This document shows, piece after piece, positions 58,201-62,710 of a stretch of DNA of 64,000 nt; within the stretch, counting starts at the first letter, position 1, and each line of letters begins with the position of its first letter. The stretch spans positions 86,113,566-86,177,565 of the forward strand of contig OZ024928.1 of assembly GCA_964017235.1 (NCBI GenBank), given 5' to 3'. Below the pieces are notes generated by a model that was not told where the DNA came from, did no database searches, and saw only the letters and a list, made by a program, of their open reading frames with translations. The DNA comes from Sabellastarte sp. h YS-2021. Lineage: Eukaryota > Annelida > Polychaeta > Sabellida > Sabellidae. Position numbers and translations under genes: made by a program.

Positions 58201-60966
58201 TACTTTTTCACCAGTTCTATATCTTTGGTATTCTTAGTTGTTTCCCTAGGTTGCGAGGTATGACACCTGATTCTATTTTTAATTTAAATGTGCGGGGTTT
58301 ACATAGCCAGTATGAATTGCTGGTGTGTATTTTTTTTTTTTTTTTTTTTACATTTTTACACTTATTCAAGTTTAAATCAGTGGAAATGTTACATAACTTC
58401 AAATTATGGTTGTGTGTCTGTGGTGTATTATTAACACAGTTTATTAATTCAGATTATTGCAAAATCTGAAAAATTACATAAATTTCTTGCAACAGAAATT
58501 TTGTACTTACAGTAAAAATTACAGGAGAAATTCAGTAGTCCAACAAAAATCACCTCATGATAACTATTTTTGGTACAAGTTACTACTTGCACAATTCAGC
58601 TACATACAATAAAAAGTAGTATCTTGCACAAGATGAACTAAATCCTCATGCGTAATAAAAATGTATATATATATGCTGACAGGTGGTCACTTTGTGTGCA
58701 AGCTGTTTGATCTCTTCACACCATTCAGTGTGGGTCTTGTCTACCTCATGTACAGGGCCTTTCACAGAATCTGCATATTCAAACCAGTCACCAGTAGACC
58801 TGCCAACTCAGAAAGGTAACTGTTGTCTCTTTTTGGTGCACAACCCTGTCATGTATCACATTAGTTAACAGTTGAAAAGACAAAATAACCCTAAAATAAT
58901 CATTTGAGAATCCATAAACAGGTATTTATAAGCTATAAATTAGATCTGACTAACCATCTCTCCTTTATTGTACAAGCACATTCATATTGGCTACAGAAAT
59001 TCTCACCAAGCTCTACCTTCAACACAGGATAGATATTCTACAATCTAATAGTTGTATTTACAAGAAGAAATGTGAAATACAGACATAATTCAGAATCAAG
59101 TTTAATCCTTTGTAAAGTAGAGTGTGGCATTTTAGTTTCACACCTGAACATACTTTTGTGACATTTGGGAAATGATATATTAATCATTGTAAAGTATGTC
59201 ACCCGCATAAAATATGTCTATAATTTGCCCAATGGCAGCTTTTGTACTTCTTTCTCATTTCAGGCCTTTTTAATAATTACTAGCCTTTGTCATGTACCAA
59301 TCCATATATCATCAGAAACTGGTTTTTTTTGCATATCTCTTTTTTGTGCATATTTGTCTTATTGCAAGCATAGTCCAAGCATCAAAGTGTGTTTACTTAA
59401 TATATCCAATATTGTAGTTCATAATAATCTGCCTTCATTTCAGGTACATTATATGCAAAGCAAAGCGAGCAGACTCTGACAGTGTGCTTAGGTACATGTT
59501 TGACATCAATGTGGCATTGGACAGGATGTCATCTGTTACCAGCAACAGTGACATCACTGATGTTGTGCCCTTGTCTGTGATGAAATCCGACACCTTGTTC
59601 TATAACTACATCCTTCAGTCAAATCAGGAGTAAGTTTAATTCTTTTCTTGCCAAAGAAAGCATAATTAAAAGCATCTGTGTATAGAGTGCTTCTTTGTTT
59701 TTGGGTTGACTTTCCTTCCGTTTTTATCCCTCAGCCTTTGAAGGCTGTGTGGGTAGTTTTCACCCATGGTGTCCAGATGAGTGGGTGGGTGGTGGGGAAA
59801 TGATTGTCTGTTCTGTATCTTAGAAAGCATAAGGTGTAGGATGTTGATATGTAGGGACATTGGTTGGGTGTAGGTGTGCAACGTCATGGTGTGACCTTGA
59901 TTTGACCTTTGACCTTGCTGTAGTGATATTGACCTTTAAAATCTTGTCCGGGCCATATCTTAGAAACTGTAAGGTGTGGGAAGTTGATTCTTGGATGGGT
60001 GATGGATTGGGGAGTGTAGGTATGCTAAATCATTGTGTGACCTTTAACCTTGGCTCTACCAAAGTGTGTTCACCTGCCATATTTGAGACATATGTCTTTT
60101 GTCACAAAGATTTATGGATTGCTGTAACTGATTATAGTATGTACTTTTACTTATTTGTGCTATTTCCACTGAGAGATACATTTCAATTAATAAATTTTAC
60201 AGCTTCATAATTTTTAGTGTACTAATTAATGCTGTGTTAAATACCACAACACTAGACCTTTATGGCTTTTAACAAGGACAACGTTTTTGCAAGTGCATAG
60301 TTTGTGAGTGACATATAAGATCATTGAATTATTGATTCTTTATCCTGCAGAACTAATCAAGTTTGTACTGATGTTTCTTACACTCTGCCAGAGTTATCTA
60401 TTTATAGATTTGGGGAACCCCCTAGGCTTCTAGAACCTCCTCAGTAGTTCTTGTAACAGTATTTACTGTCAGGTTATTGCTGTAACCTTAATATATTACA
60501 GAATTGGAGTCAAGCAGTGCATTGGGCTAAAAAAGATTCAGACGTTTGCAAGTAATACGTAAGTCTATATAAAAGTATTGCATGACCATGTTTAATATCT
60601 ATTTAAGTAATGGTGTATTTTTTATCAGCCATGGTGATAAACTTTTTCAAGGTAGTAAAGTTTTTCATCAGTCTTTATTGATAAAGGCTATACAGTGGAA
60701 CTACATTTATGATGAAATAATATTTGGGAGATTAAAACTGTGTTTCTGAATAGATTTTTATAAAATAGAATATCAGTTAAAAGAGCACAAACTCTTTCAG
60801 CACTGTCTCTCTAATCTATATATACTTATTTTGAAGTAATCTGTATGAGCATCGACAGTCAGAAATTCGAGAGAAGTGTTTTGAAGCATGGCACATTCCT
60901 GACCAGCTGAGAACTGCTCCAGCAAGAAATGAACCACCAAAACAACGCTTCAGCAGTCTCACACAG
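15279..60966 (+). CDS. CMTR1: CMTR1, cap-specific mRNA (nucleoside-2'-O-)methyltransferase 1 (15 exons, 3' part beyond window)
   Basis: CMTR1 uses S-adenosylmethionine to methylate the ribose 2'-OH of the first transcribed nucleotide, making cap1 on nuclear mRNA. Fifteen exons with consistent phases give about 608 residues. In order: a Ser/Asp/Glu-rich N-terminal region (about 1-130); a G-patch (about 131-178, [18 protein letters not shown]); then the RrmJ/FtsJ-type methyltransferase fold with SAM loop CAGPGG (319-324). The catalytic Lys-Asp-Lys set is at K282 (AAMKMANMD), D406 (MADG) and K446 (HFVCK). The K-D and D-K spacings of 124 and 40 residues nearly match the human enzyme, as I remember it. 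The guanylyltransferase-like and WW regions are not in the window. AG precedes GTTACAAG at 15279, so an upstream non-coding exon is likely. The catalytic core is intact, so I judge the gene functional. Confidence 0.95.
15287..15347 (+). CDS. CMTR1: CMTR1 exon 1 (coding part)
   Basis: The start codon is at 15287. It encodes [20 protein letters not shown], a basic start like the nuclear-localisation region of other CMTR1 proteins. The donor GTAAGT begins at 15348 (phase 1). An acceptor TTGCAG just upstream (ending 15278) suggests the exon begins at 15279. Confidence 0.8.
15868..15959 (+). CDS. CMTR1: CMTR1 exon 2
   Basis: The acceptor ...GGTCAG ends at 15867 and the donor GTGAGT starts at 15960. 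It encodes a Ser/Asp/Glu-rich segment ([12 protein letters not shown]), typical of the disordered N-terminal part of the family. It leaves phase 0 into a 27.7-kb intron. Confidence 0.8.
16440..18540 (+). repeat. About 350-bp satellite array of family F (about 5-6 units)
   Basis: CTGTAACTTGGAAATGGTAA recurs at about 17110, 17460 and 17811. Units also carry GCCGAAAATCAAGGCTTTAA and ACTTTTTGCCACCTTTAAGC. The same array lies at 49860-51900. The array is non-coding. Confidence 0.8.
19136..19370. repeat. DIRS terminal inverted repeat, 3' side of the element
   Basis: The segment containing GCGCAGCCGGTCCCGCCAAA, CTGGGCTCTGACCGGGACCG and GCGCATGCGTACTTCCTC is the reverse complement of 25230-25412 with few differences. 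The outermost 55-60 bases differ between the two ends, as in DIRS-1-type split ends. Confidence 0.88.
19418..19515. promoter_or_regulatory. DIRS internal complementary region (template for circle closure)
   Basis: The left half, 19418-19475, is the exact reverse complement of the left terminus (19138-19195 region). The right half, 19473-19515, is the reverse complement of the right terminus (25386-25428) with one mismatch. The halves meet at the shared CCA (19473-19475), the complement of the terminal TGG. In DIRS elements such a region is thought to template end joining into a circular DNA that the recombinase integrates. Confidence 0.9.
19848..21060 (-). pseudogene. DIRS tyrosine recombinase, frameshifted
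   Basis: The N-terminal SAM-like part ([40 protein letters not shown]) and the first catalytic Arg ([14 protein letters not shown]) are in the frame of the ORF that ends at 20323. The rest ([29 protein letters not shown] with His-x-x-Arg, HW, and Tyr in FTQFYLKDL) is in the frame 20426-19848. A shift near 20400 separates them, so this copy cannot make a continuous recombinase. The 907-residue frame 20323-23046 is open through the RT/RNase H region too, but its middle is a shadow of the polyprotein frame. Confidence 0.8.
20748..23366 (-). pseudogene. DIRS reverse transcriptase / RNase H / methyltransferase-like polyprotein, one in-frame stop
   Basis: Frame 23366-21864 carries RT motifs: [33 protein letters not shown] and the catalytic box YLDD. 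After a TGA at 21864-21866 the same frame continues with RNase H ([43 protein letters not shown]). A region follows that resembles the DIRS methyltransferase-like domain ([31 protein letters not shown]). The first part of this frame overlaps the gag tail, so the true start is uncertain. A Cys-rich segment in the other frame (near 23046-22770) may be the real N terminus joined by frameshifting. Confidence 0.8.
23053..25113 (-). pseudogene. DIRS gag-like ORF, interrupted by one in-frame stop
   Basis: The likely start is the Met of [18 protein letters not shown] at 25113 rather than the upstream Met at 25182. The N-terminal part has a Cys/His cluster ([20 protein letters not shown]); the middle is Ser/Pro-rich and acidic. 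A TAA stop at 23614-23616 is followed in the same frame by a conserved-looking continuation that ends in an Arg/Gly-rich tail ([13 protein letters not shown]) near 23070. I read this as one gag broken by a nonsense change; readthrough is a weaker alternative. Confidence 0.7.
25217..25428. repeat. DIRS terminal inverted repeat, 5' side of the element
   Basis: This is the partner of the repeat at 19136-19370. It probably holds the promoter of the element, since the gag-like ORF begins at 25113 just inside it. Confidence 0.88.
25429..26019 (-). repeat. 133-bp satellite of family A copy 2, segment between DIRS and family B insertions
   Basis: Reverse-strand units of the 133-bp satellite (about 4.4 copies) continue the sequence broken at 19138 by the DIRS element. 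Confidence 0.85.
26020..29269 (+). mobile_element. Helentron-like element, family B (complete, 3.25 kb)
   Basis: It is inserted in the 133-bp satellite. Left host GTGAGTAATT and right host TTAGCTATGG restore the satellite when joined, with a shared TT. The 5' end begins ATGTCCACCC and folds as TCCACCCCC/GGGGGTGGA. A short GC-rich repeat of GTCCGATGTCCG type (26070-26126) follows. The body is a 169-bp satellite. GGGTGGACAT at 29182-29191 is the reverse complement of the first ten bases. A hairpin ACACAT-GATA-ATGTGT (29193-29208) comes next. The end is CTAG at 29266-29269. No protein is encoded. Confidence 0.8.
26470..29050 (+). repeat. 169-bp satellite array of family B (about 15 copies, very uniform)
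   Basis: Units repeat TCTATCTCCTTAACCGTGCG, GAGCGATTTCGTCGAAATTT and ATGGCGGCCATTTTGAATTT with a 169-bp period. Differences are concentrated in the stretch after GGGTATCT. Stop-free frames across it are by-products of uniform repeats, not genes. Confidence 0.92.
29270..30770 (-). repeat. 133-bp satellite of family A copy 2, main segment
   Basis: About 11 units of the 133-bp satellite lie in reverse orientation (GGTCTGAAACTTCACCAAGT, TTTTGAGTAGGTGAGTAATT). Confidence 0.88.
30771..31880 (-). repeat. About 169-bp satellite of family A copy 2 (about 6.5 units)
   Basis: Reverse-strand units with CGAAATCGCTCTATCTAGCA, GATATAAGCATTTTTGTGTT and AAAATGGCCGCCATTTTTGG. They mirror the array at 32800-34040 across the centre of the large inverted repeat and are related to the family B satellite. 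Confidence 0.88.
32800..34040 (+). repeat. About 168-bp satellite of family A copy 3 (about 7 units)
   Basis: Units have GCTTATATCTCGAAAACCGT, GCTAGATAGAGCGATTTCGA and CACAGGGTATCTCTGCAGAG. It is the forward-strand mirror of 30771-31880. Confidence 0.88.
34155..36560 (+). mobile_element. Helentron-like element, family C, copy 2 (3' end not found)
   Basis: It begins after TT in the 133-bp satellite with ATTATCTCCCGCCGGGCTTT, folding as ATCTCCC...GGGAGAT (34158-34190) around an inner CCGGGCT/AGCCCGG stem. A GTGCGTGCGTGC tract (34206-34240) follows. The body is the 320-bp dimer satellite, then one piece of the 153-bp satellite type (36420-36535). The 133-bp satellite resumes at about 36562. The expected 3' arm GGCGGGAGATAAT is absent here but present in copy 1 at 3286. 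Confidence 0.6.
34380..36410 (+). repeat. About 320-bp dimeric satellite of family C (about 6 units)
   Basis: ATGTTGTTCAGCTACTTTGT recurs at about 34440, 34760, 35081, 35402, 35722 and 36042, then after only about 160 bp at 36202. The half-step shows that the unit is a dimer of two related halves of about 160 bp. Confidence 0.88.
36562..37350 (+). repeat. 133-bp satellite of family A copy 3, segment before the hAT insertion
   Basis: About six forward units. The array resumes at 41408 after the hAT element and runs to about 41690, before the unique 3' region of family A. Confidence 0.88.
37351..41407 (+). mobile_element. hAT-superfamily DNA transposon with intact transposase (4.06 kb)
   Basis: The ends are CAGGGCGTCAAGTAA (37351) and its near-perfect inverse TTGCTTGACGCCCTG (ending 41407). 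The flanks carry a 6-bp duplication CTACTT (37345-37350 and 41408-41413), and joining the flanks restores the 133-bp satellite. Both ends carry subterminal repeats of TTCCTATTTTCCTATTTTTT (37367-37460 and 41310-41390). The TIR start CAGGG and the transposase identify hAT; a 6-bp target duplication is shorter than the usual 8 bp. The element looks young. Confidence 0.93.
38172..40724 (+). CDS. hAT transposase with BED-type zinc finger and C-terminal coiled coil (850 aa)
   Basis: I chose ATG at 38172 ([16 protein letters not shown]) because the open frame upstream has no ATG. The DNA-binding zinc finger is C38-x2-C41-x16-H58-x5-H64. The catalytic core has the first Asp at D187 (ALHFDETTN) and the second at D254 ([11 protein letters not shown]). 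The hAT dimerisation block is near residues 617-660 ([20 protein letters not shown]). Beyond it, about residues 686-812 are a Lys/Glu-rich coiled coil not usual for hAT transposases. A short duplicated motif ([20 protein letters not shown]) and a basic nuclear-localisation-like end follow ([10 protein letters not shown]). An acceptor-like TTTTTCAG just upstream suggests a 5' intron. The frame has no stops. Confidence 0.92.
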   Translation: MPSGKTKFNSSWLEAIDSNEQKLTQWCRIGKDEFHGYCKFCDVDIKCDNSGKNQLLQHAKKEKHKEAIRFVQDKTQPKLHMATATPTSTHGPSVSKELSILKYDDSKIHAQIYWLAKVAICNFSLRSLDHIGDTFKCMFPDSKIAADLSLSRTSASYMITEGMAPHFRQVLVEDLRKSDVPFALHFDETTNVQVKKQMDLTLRYWSPTHEQVWVAFYTSCFFGHADSETVVAKIFEQLKQDNVPVKKLITLVTDGPNVNKAIYSKLEQMIKDETPDFTGFVDLGSCVLHVVHNAFGKGLEKYGQEVQQLCLDVHALFKYSATRREDYQKLQLEMEVGINMFLKHTEVRWLSIGPAITRLLEQWDCLCDFVKQLGKDEKSAPKSSNYRRVRSMLGSETQKVTKVQLEFIKGCVPVFEEFLTLFQKNEPTIHLLYSSMCSTLLKLLLRFIKPEVVDGKHGRDLASISTNSNHQLTDKDLDIGDGTRKALAVLKPDQQRSPLLAMRAFFVSAITHLQSRLPLNNNVLKDLGCFNPLSRNEKTTLISIQNLTRKLQPTLDVSAVTDEWKLLQVDEDISSITETQIELYWQAVFSLKAFSGDQRYSLLPKVIKSGLVLAQTNAESERSLSINARLVTKERASLGEASVIGLRTVKEAVHFYDPVENKPEKISVTKDLIRLVKCSYASYRAKLEEEKKEANKKKMEEEISKKAEEQAKAEREKLSQKRAKMKASESDLRKEEDEILGEVRAADQLLSDASKKLQEAISGSSVDKMNITVATMMLDTAKQKRESAMKKLDEIRKRQKKLEDETDRLFDKAVPSTHTKIDKAVPSAHTKKKCSEGKTAVPKKKPKLSK
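41408..42183 (+). repeat. End of family A copy 3: last 133-bp units and unique 3' region
   Basis: Two 133-bp units run to about 41695. The family A 3' unique region follows (GGCGGGAGATACACACCGCG), as also at 7080-7596 and, inverted, at 18586-19090. One degenerate 169-type unit precedes the terminus. Confidence 0.8.
43258..43685. other. CMTR1 intron 2, terminal part
   Basis: This AT-rich intron sequence ends in the long T-run (43660-43681) that serves as the polypyrimidine tract of exon 3. No other feature is seen. Confidence 0.6.
43686..43755 (+). CDS. CMTR1: CMTR1 exon 3 (tentative)
   Basis: A run of about 24 T followed by GCAG makes a strong acceptor; the donor is GTAAGG at 43756. It is 70 nt and enters in phase 0 and leaves in phase 1, exactly what flanking exons 2 and 4 need. 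The encoded residues are in a non-conserved region, so support comes from splice sites and phase only. Confidence 0.65.
44101..44288 (+). CDS. CMTR1: CMTR1 exon 4
   Basis: The acceptor is TTTTGCCAG and the donor GTAATA. It encodes a Ser/Asn-rich stretch ending YSEIAGRMM, which runs directly into the G-patch in exon 5 as in vertebrate CMTR1. Phase 1 in, phase 0 out. Confidence 0.85.
44289..45085. other. CMTR1 intron 4
   Basis: AT-rich intron. I see no repeat or gene in it. Confidence 0.6.
45086..45244 (+). CDS. CMTR1: CMTR1 exon 5 (G-patch)
   Basis: It encodes [18 protein letters not shown] and the QKGRRGLG segment, the glycine-rich G-patch that in this family recruits the helicase DHX15. 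The frame runs to GAC AAG GAG GAG and the next bases are GCAAGT, a canonical GC-type donor (AG|GCAAGT). Phase 0 on both sides supports a GC-AG intron. Confidence 0.9.
45245..45923 (+). other. CMTR1 intron 5, GC-AG type, with a family F-like fragment
   Basis: The intron begins GCAAGT and ends ACAAG. Near its start (about 45262-45290) TTTCCAGATGAAAGTCAGGG resembles the family F 5' hairpin, a decayed copy. Two short near-identical repeats containing ACAACTTAATAAGAA follow (45315 and 45367). Confidence 0.65.
45924..46091 (+). CDS. CMTR1: CMTR1 exon 6
   Basis: The acceptor ACTTACAAG precedes GTTCCT; the donor is GTGGGA. The encoded segment ends [17 protein letters not shown], matching the linker before the methyltransferase core in CMTR1. 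Phase 0 in and out. Confidence 0.9.
46443..46537 (+). CDS. CMTR1: CMTR1 exon 7
   Basis: It encodes [20 protein letters not shown] then [12 protein letters not shown], strongly conserved in CMTR1 at the start of the methyltransferase fold. The donor is GTAATG; phase 2 out. Confidence 0.93.
46538..47325. other. CMTR1 intron 7, carrying a family H fragment
   Basis: 47008-47172 is described separately. The remainder is AT-rich with nothing recognised. Confidence 0.6.
47008..47172 (-). mobile_element. Helentron-like fragment, family H, copy 2
   Basis: On the minus strand, after TT, it starts ACCTCTCCCAAGGAGGT (5-bp hairpin). GTTTGTCTGTTTGTTG and a GCTAGTTGGATCTTCATGAA segment follow, parallel to 8291-8455. 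Confidence 0.55.
47326..47398 (+). CDS. CMTR1: CMTR1 exon 8 (first catalytic lysine)
   Basis: It encodes [20 protein letters not shown]; the K of AAMK (residue 282) aligns with the first catalytic lysine of the 2'-O-methyltransferase. The acceptor is TTGCAG and the donor GTAAGT. Phase 0 out. Confidence 0.93.
47399..48985. other. CMTR1 intron 8
   Basis: This is about 1.6 kb of AT-rich intron. The open frames in it show no conserved protein, and I see no repeat structure. Confidence 0.6.
48986..49181 (+). CDS. CMTR1: CMTR1 exon 9 (SAM-binding loop)
   Basis: It encodes [20 protein letters not shown] and [20 protein letters not shown]. The CAGPGG loop binds S-adenosylmethionine. The acceptor is GTGTACAG; the donor GTGGGT gives phase 1. 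Confidence 0.95.
49738..53012 (+). mobile_element. Helentron-like element, family F, copy 2 (complete, 3.3 kb)
   Basis: It starts after TT (49736-49737) with hairpin ATATCCCCAGAC-GAAA-GTCGGGGATAT (49738-49764). A (GCC)n tract comes next (about 49783-49815). GGGGATAT at 52979-52986 is the inverse of the first eight bases. A hairpin TTGG-C-GCC-GAGTT-GGC-CCAA (52988-53007) follows. The end is CTAG at 53009-53012 before TT. It lies in CMTR1 intron 9. It lacks the two family A insertions of copy 1: the corresponding empty sites are AA at 51986-51987 and TT at 52100-52101. Confidence 0.85.
49860..51900 (+). repeat. About 350-bp satellite array within family F copy 2
   Basis: The unit is the same as at 16440-18540 (CTTGGAAATGGTAAGTC; CATCTGGGAATACATTATTA), about 5-6 diverged copies. 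Confidence 0.8.
53395..53513 (+). CDS. CMTR1: CMTR1 exon 10 (catalytic aspartate)
   Basis: It encodes [20 protein letters not shown] followed by GVHFVMADG; the D of MADG (residue 406) is the central catalytic aspartate. The acceptor is TTTTTAG and the donor GTGTGT. Phase 0 out. Confidence 0.95.
53839..53935 (+). CDS. CMTR1: CMTR1 exon 11
   Basis: It encodes [20 protein letters not shown] and [13 protein letters not shown], nearly invariant in CMTR1. The acceptor is TTTTTAG and the donor GTTTGT. Phase 1 out. Confidence 0.95.
55190..55233. repeat. Poly-T tract
   Basis: A run of about 43 T lies inside the decayed DIRS element. It has no evident function and may be the oligo-A tail of an insertion on the other strand. 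Confidence 0.7.
55255..55885. repeat. Minisatellite, about 58-60 bp unit (about 10 copies)
   Basis: TGTACAAGGCTGTGTAGCC recurs at about 55316, 55374, 55434 and 55494, with GGTACACTCTGTAACCAGTT in each unit. It lies inside the decayed DIRS element; later units are diverged and interrupted by 55710-55770. Confidence 0.85.
57849..58073 (+). mobile_element. Tc1/mariner-type MITE, copy 2 (intact, 225 bp)
   Basis: Inverted ends are GAGTAAGAAATCTAAAATTC and GAATTTTAGATTTCTTACTC, with further inverted pairs inside (TTCGCC/GGCGAA), flanked by TA on both sides (57847-57848 and 58074-58075). It encodes no transposase. Confidence 0.88.
58111..58682. other. CMTR1 intron 11, terminal part
   Basis: AT-rich intron with a T-run at 58330-58349 and nothing else recognised. 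Confidence 0.6.
58683..58815 (+). CDS. CMTR1: CMTR1 exon 12 (second catalytic lysine)
   Basis: It encodes [20 protein letters not shown] and [12 protein letters not shown]; the K of HFVCK (residue 446) is the second catalytic lysine. The acceptor is GCTGACAG and the donor GTAACT. Phase 2 out. Confidence 0.95.
58816..59443. other. CMTR1 intron 12
   Basis: AT-rich intron. I see no gene or repeat. Confidence 0.6.
59444..59629 (+). CDS. CMTR1: CMTR1 exon 13
   Basis: It completes SER/R and continues [20 protein letters not shown] and [20 protein letters not shown], the conserved end of the methyltransferase domain. The acceptor is TTTCAG and the donor GTAAGT. Phase 2 out. Confidence 0.93.
59726..60230 (+). 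mobile_element. Family G element, copy 3 (short, in CMTR1 intron 13)
   Basis: It starts after TT with ATCCCTCAGCC, and CAGCC-TTTGAA-GGCTG forms a 5-bp hairpin (59732-59747). One satellite unit with TGACCTTGATTTGACCTTTG follows. The family G 3' segment (CACCTGCCATATTTGAGACA) runs to AATAAATTTTACAGCTTC. The 3' boundary is approximate. Confidence 0.6.
60502..60558 (+). CDS. CMTR1: CMTR1 exon 14
   Basis: This 57-nt exon encodes [18 protein letters not shown]. The acceptor is ATTACAG and the donor GTAAGT. Phases 2 and 2 agree with its neighbours. Confidence 0.85.
60837..60966 (+). CDS. CMTR1: CMTR1 exon 15 (last exon found)
   Basis: It encodes [20 protein letters not shown] then [18 protein letters not shown], matching the region just after the methyltransferase core. 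The donor GTATAG gives phase 0. No further CMTR1 exon was recognised before 64000. Confidence 0.9.
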
Positions 60967-61060
60967 GTATAGAAATTCCAGCCAAGCATATGCAGTTAAA
61001 CCCCTTTGTATAGAACTCAAGCAAGGAGAAATATCCCTTTAAAGAAGATGTAAATATCAG

Positions 61061-61487
61061 GGGCCGTATTCTACAACACTACTTAGATAACTGACCTTAG
61101 ATCTAAGTAAGGGAAGACTTTTCACTTTAGTTTTTTTTTAACCCCAGCCCATAAAGGGCGGGGACGTGTGTAAAACTTTTGCGTGTTCCACAGTCTAAAC
61201 CCATGTACAGTTTTCAACAAATTTTCAGGATATGTTAACCCCAAGAGAATCTTGAGATGATTTGATTTTGGGGGGTATCCAGCAACAATTGTTGCCATGG
61301 AGACACTTTGAAGATTTTTCGGTCTTAAAGTTTTTGGATGCTCCACAGCCTAAACCCATACATCGATTTTCACTAAATATTGTGGATAGTTAGGAATGGT
61401 CAGTTTAATAATTCCTTACTTGAAATCTGAGTAATACTTAAAATCTAAGTTATCAGTGGTCGAAGTATTGTTGTAGAATATGGCGTT
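61061..61487. mobile_element. Palindromic MITE-like element with a family E insertion
   Basis: The arms GCCGTATTCTACAACACTAC (61063) and GTATTGTTGTAGAATATGGC (about 61465) are inverted. Between them lies a family E piece. No target duplication was identified. Confidence 0.6.
61140..61388 (+). mobile_element. Helentron-like element, family E, copy 2 (5' part only)
   Basis: After a T-run it starts AACCCCAGCCCATAAAGGGC, the family E hairpin. About 1.3 units of the family E satellite follow (GTGTTCCACAGTCTAAACCC; ATTTTCAGGATATGTTAACC). The 3' end is missing. Confidence 0.65.
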
Positions 61488-61488
61488 A

Positions 61489-62089
61489 GGTCTTTAAAGG
61501 GCCTTCTACATTACAATTTACCCTTTTATCTGGAAATATTGGCTATATGTGGTAATATTTTTCTGGTGCTTTGCTTTTAAGTGAAAATAACTATAAGACC
61601 TATTCATTGATTTACCTTGTTTTCTGAAGATAATGGTCAAGTGGAAGAAGTAACTGACAGTATTAAAAATGTCACTTATGTTTCAATTTGGCCAAAAGAA
61701 ACTACCATTTTAAATGTTGCTCCGTGTCACAGGTAACCATATTTAAAAACTTGAAAAATGAGCTTTTATTGCGCTACAATAGCTTACCATGTGGAACTGA
61801 ATGCTTACTCGGATGGCCGCAAGGCAATGGCCAACGTCCAAGAAAAATGGACAAAATAATGATGGCTCAATGCCTTAGTATTGTAGGTGAACCCCGTAGT
61901 GAAATACCGCATTCTCTCATCTTTTCTTGTTGGCCGCGATATGTACAGTCATGTTTTATTGCAAGGAAAGAAATTTATATTTTCTGTGGGTATACTTGTC
62001 ATTGGATACTGAAACTGCATCAGTTTCTTTATTTTATAACATAGAATCTTATTTTGTGACAATTCACAGAACAGATAAGTATTAATATA
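61489..62089. other. Unassigned stretch, probably CMTR1 intron 15
   Basis: A 118-codon open frame (61688-62044, containing FKNLKNELLLRYNSLP) matches no family I recognise and does not fit the expected next CMTR1 segment. It could be a transposon fragment. Confidence 0.4.
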
Positions 62090-62710
62090 TTTTACAACTT
62101 AAATCCACTTCCGGGTTCACGTGAAATAGAGTCGGGACCAGGACTTGTGCATGTAGCTTATATACAGGATATTGGCCTGTCGAAATAAAATAAAATATGT
62201 AACTCCTATCTGCTTCATTATTTGACCATTTTAAGGGTTAAAAATATAAATTAAAGCACAAAAATGAGTCCTTGTTGAAAGAAATTGTCGGAAACAACTT
62301 CCGTCTTTTGTCTAGACAGCAATTGCTTGCAAACTAATGCATGACTTGTACATGTAGCTTATATACAGGAAATCAAATAAAATAAATATTTTAAGGGTTT
62401 ATCCCCGTTATGCTACAGTATTTGACCATTTTAAGGGTTAAAATATGAAATAAAGCACGAAAACTAACTGGGGGAATCCTTGGGGAAACCCCTGTGGTGA
62501 CATTGTCTAGACAGCATGTGCTGAGAGACTACGAACCGTGTATGTAGCTTATTACAGGACCTTTATCTGTCGAAATAAAAGAAAATATTTTATCCATTAT
62601 CTGCTACATTATTTGACCCTTTTTAAGGGTTAAAATATGAAATATATAATGCATAATATTGAGTTCTTGTAGAAATCTTCGTCTAGACAACAGGTGCTTG
62701 CAAAACTAGG
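62090..62710 (+). repeat. Three-copy tandem repeat, about 195 bp unit
   Basis: ATGTAGCTTAT recurs near 62152, 62350 and 62541, each followed by TATTTGACCATTTTAAGGGT-like sequence and a TGTCTAGACA motif. No open frame spans the units. Confidence 0.7.

Noticed and set aside
61688..62044. 118-codon frame as the next CMTR1 exon
   Set aside because: Its sequence does not resemble the region that follows exon 15 in CMTR1, and no fitting splice sites were seen.
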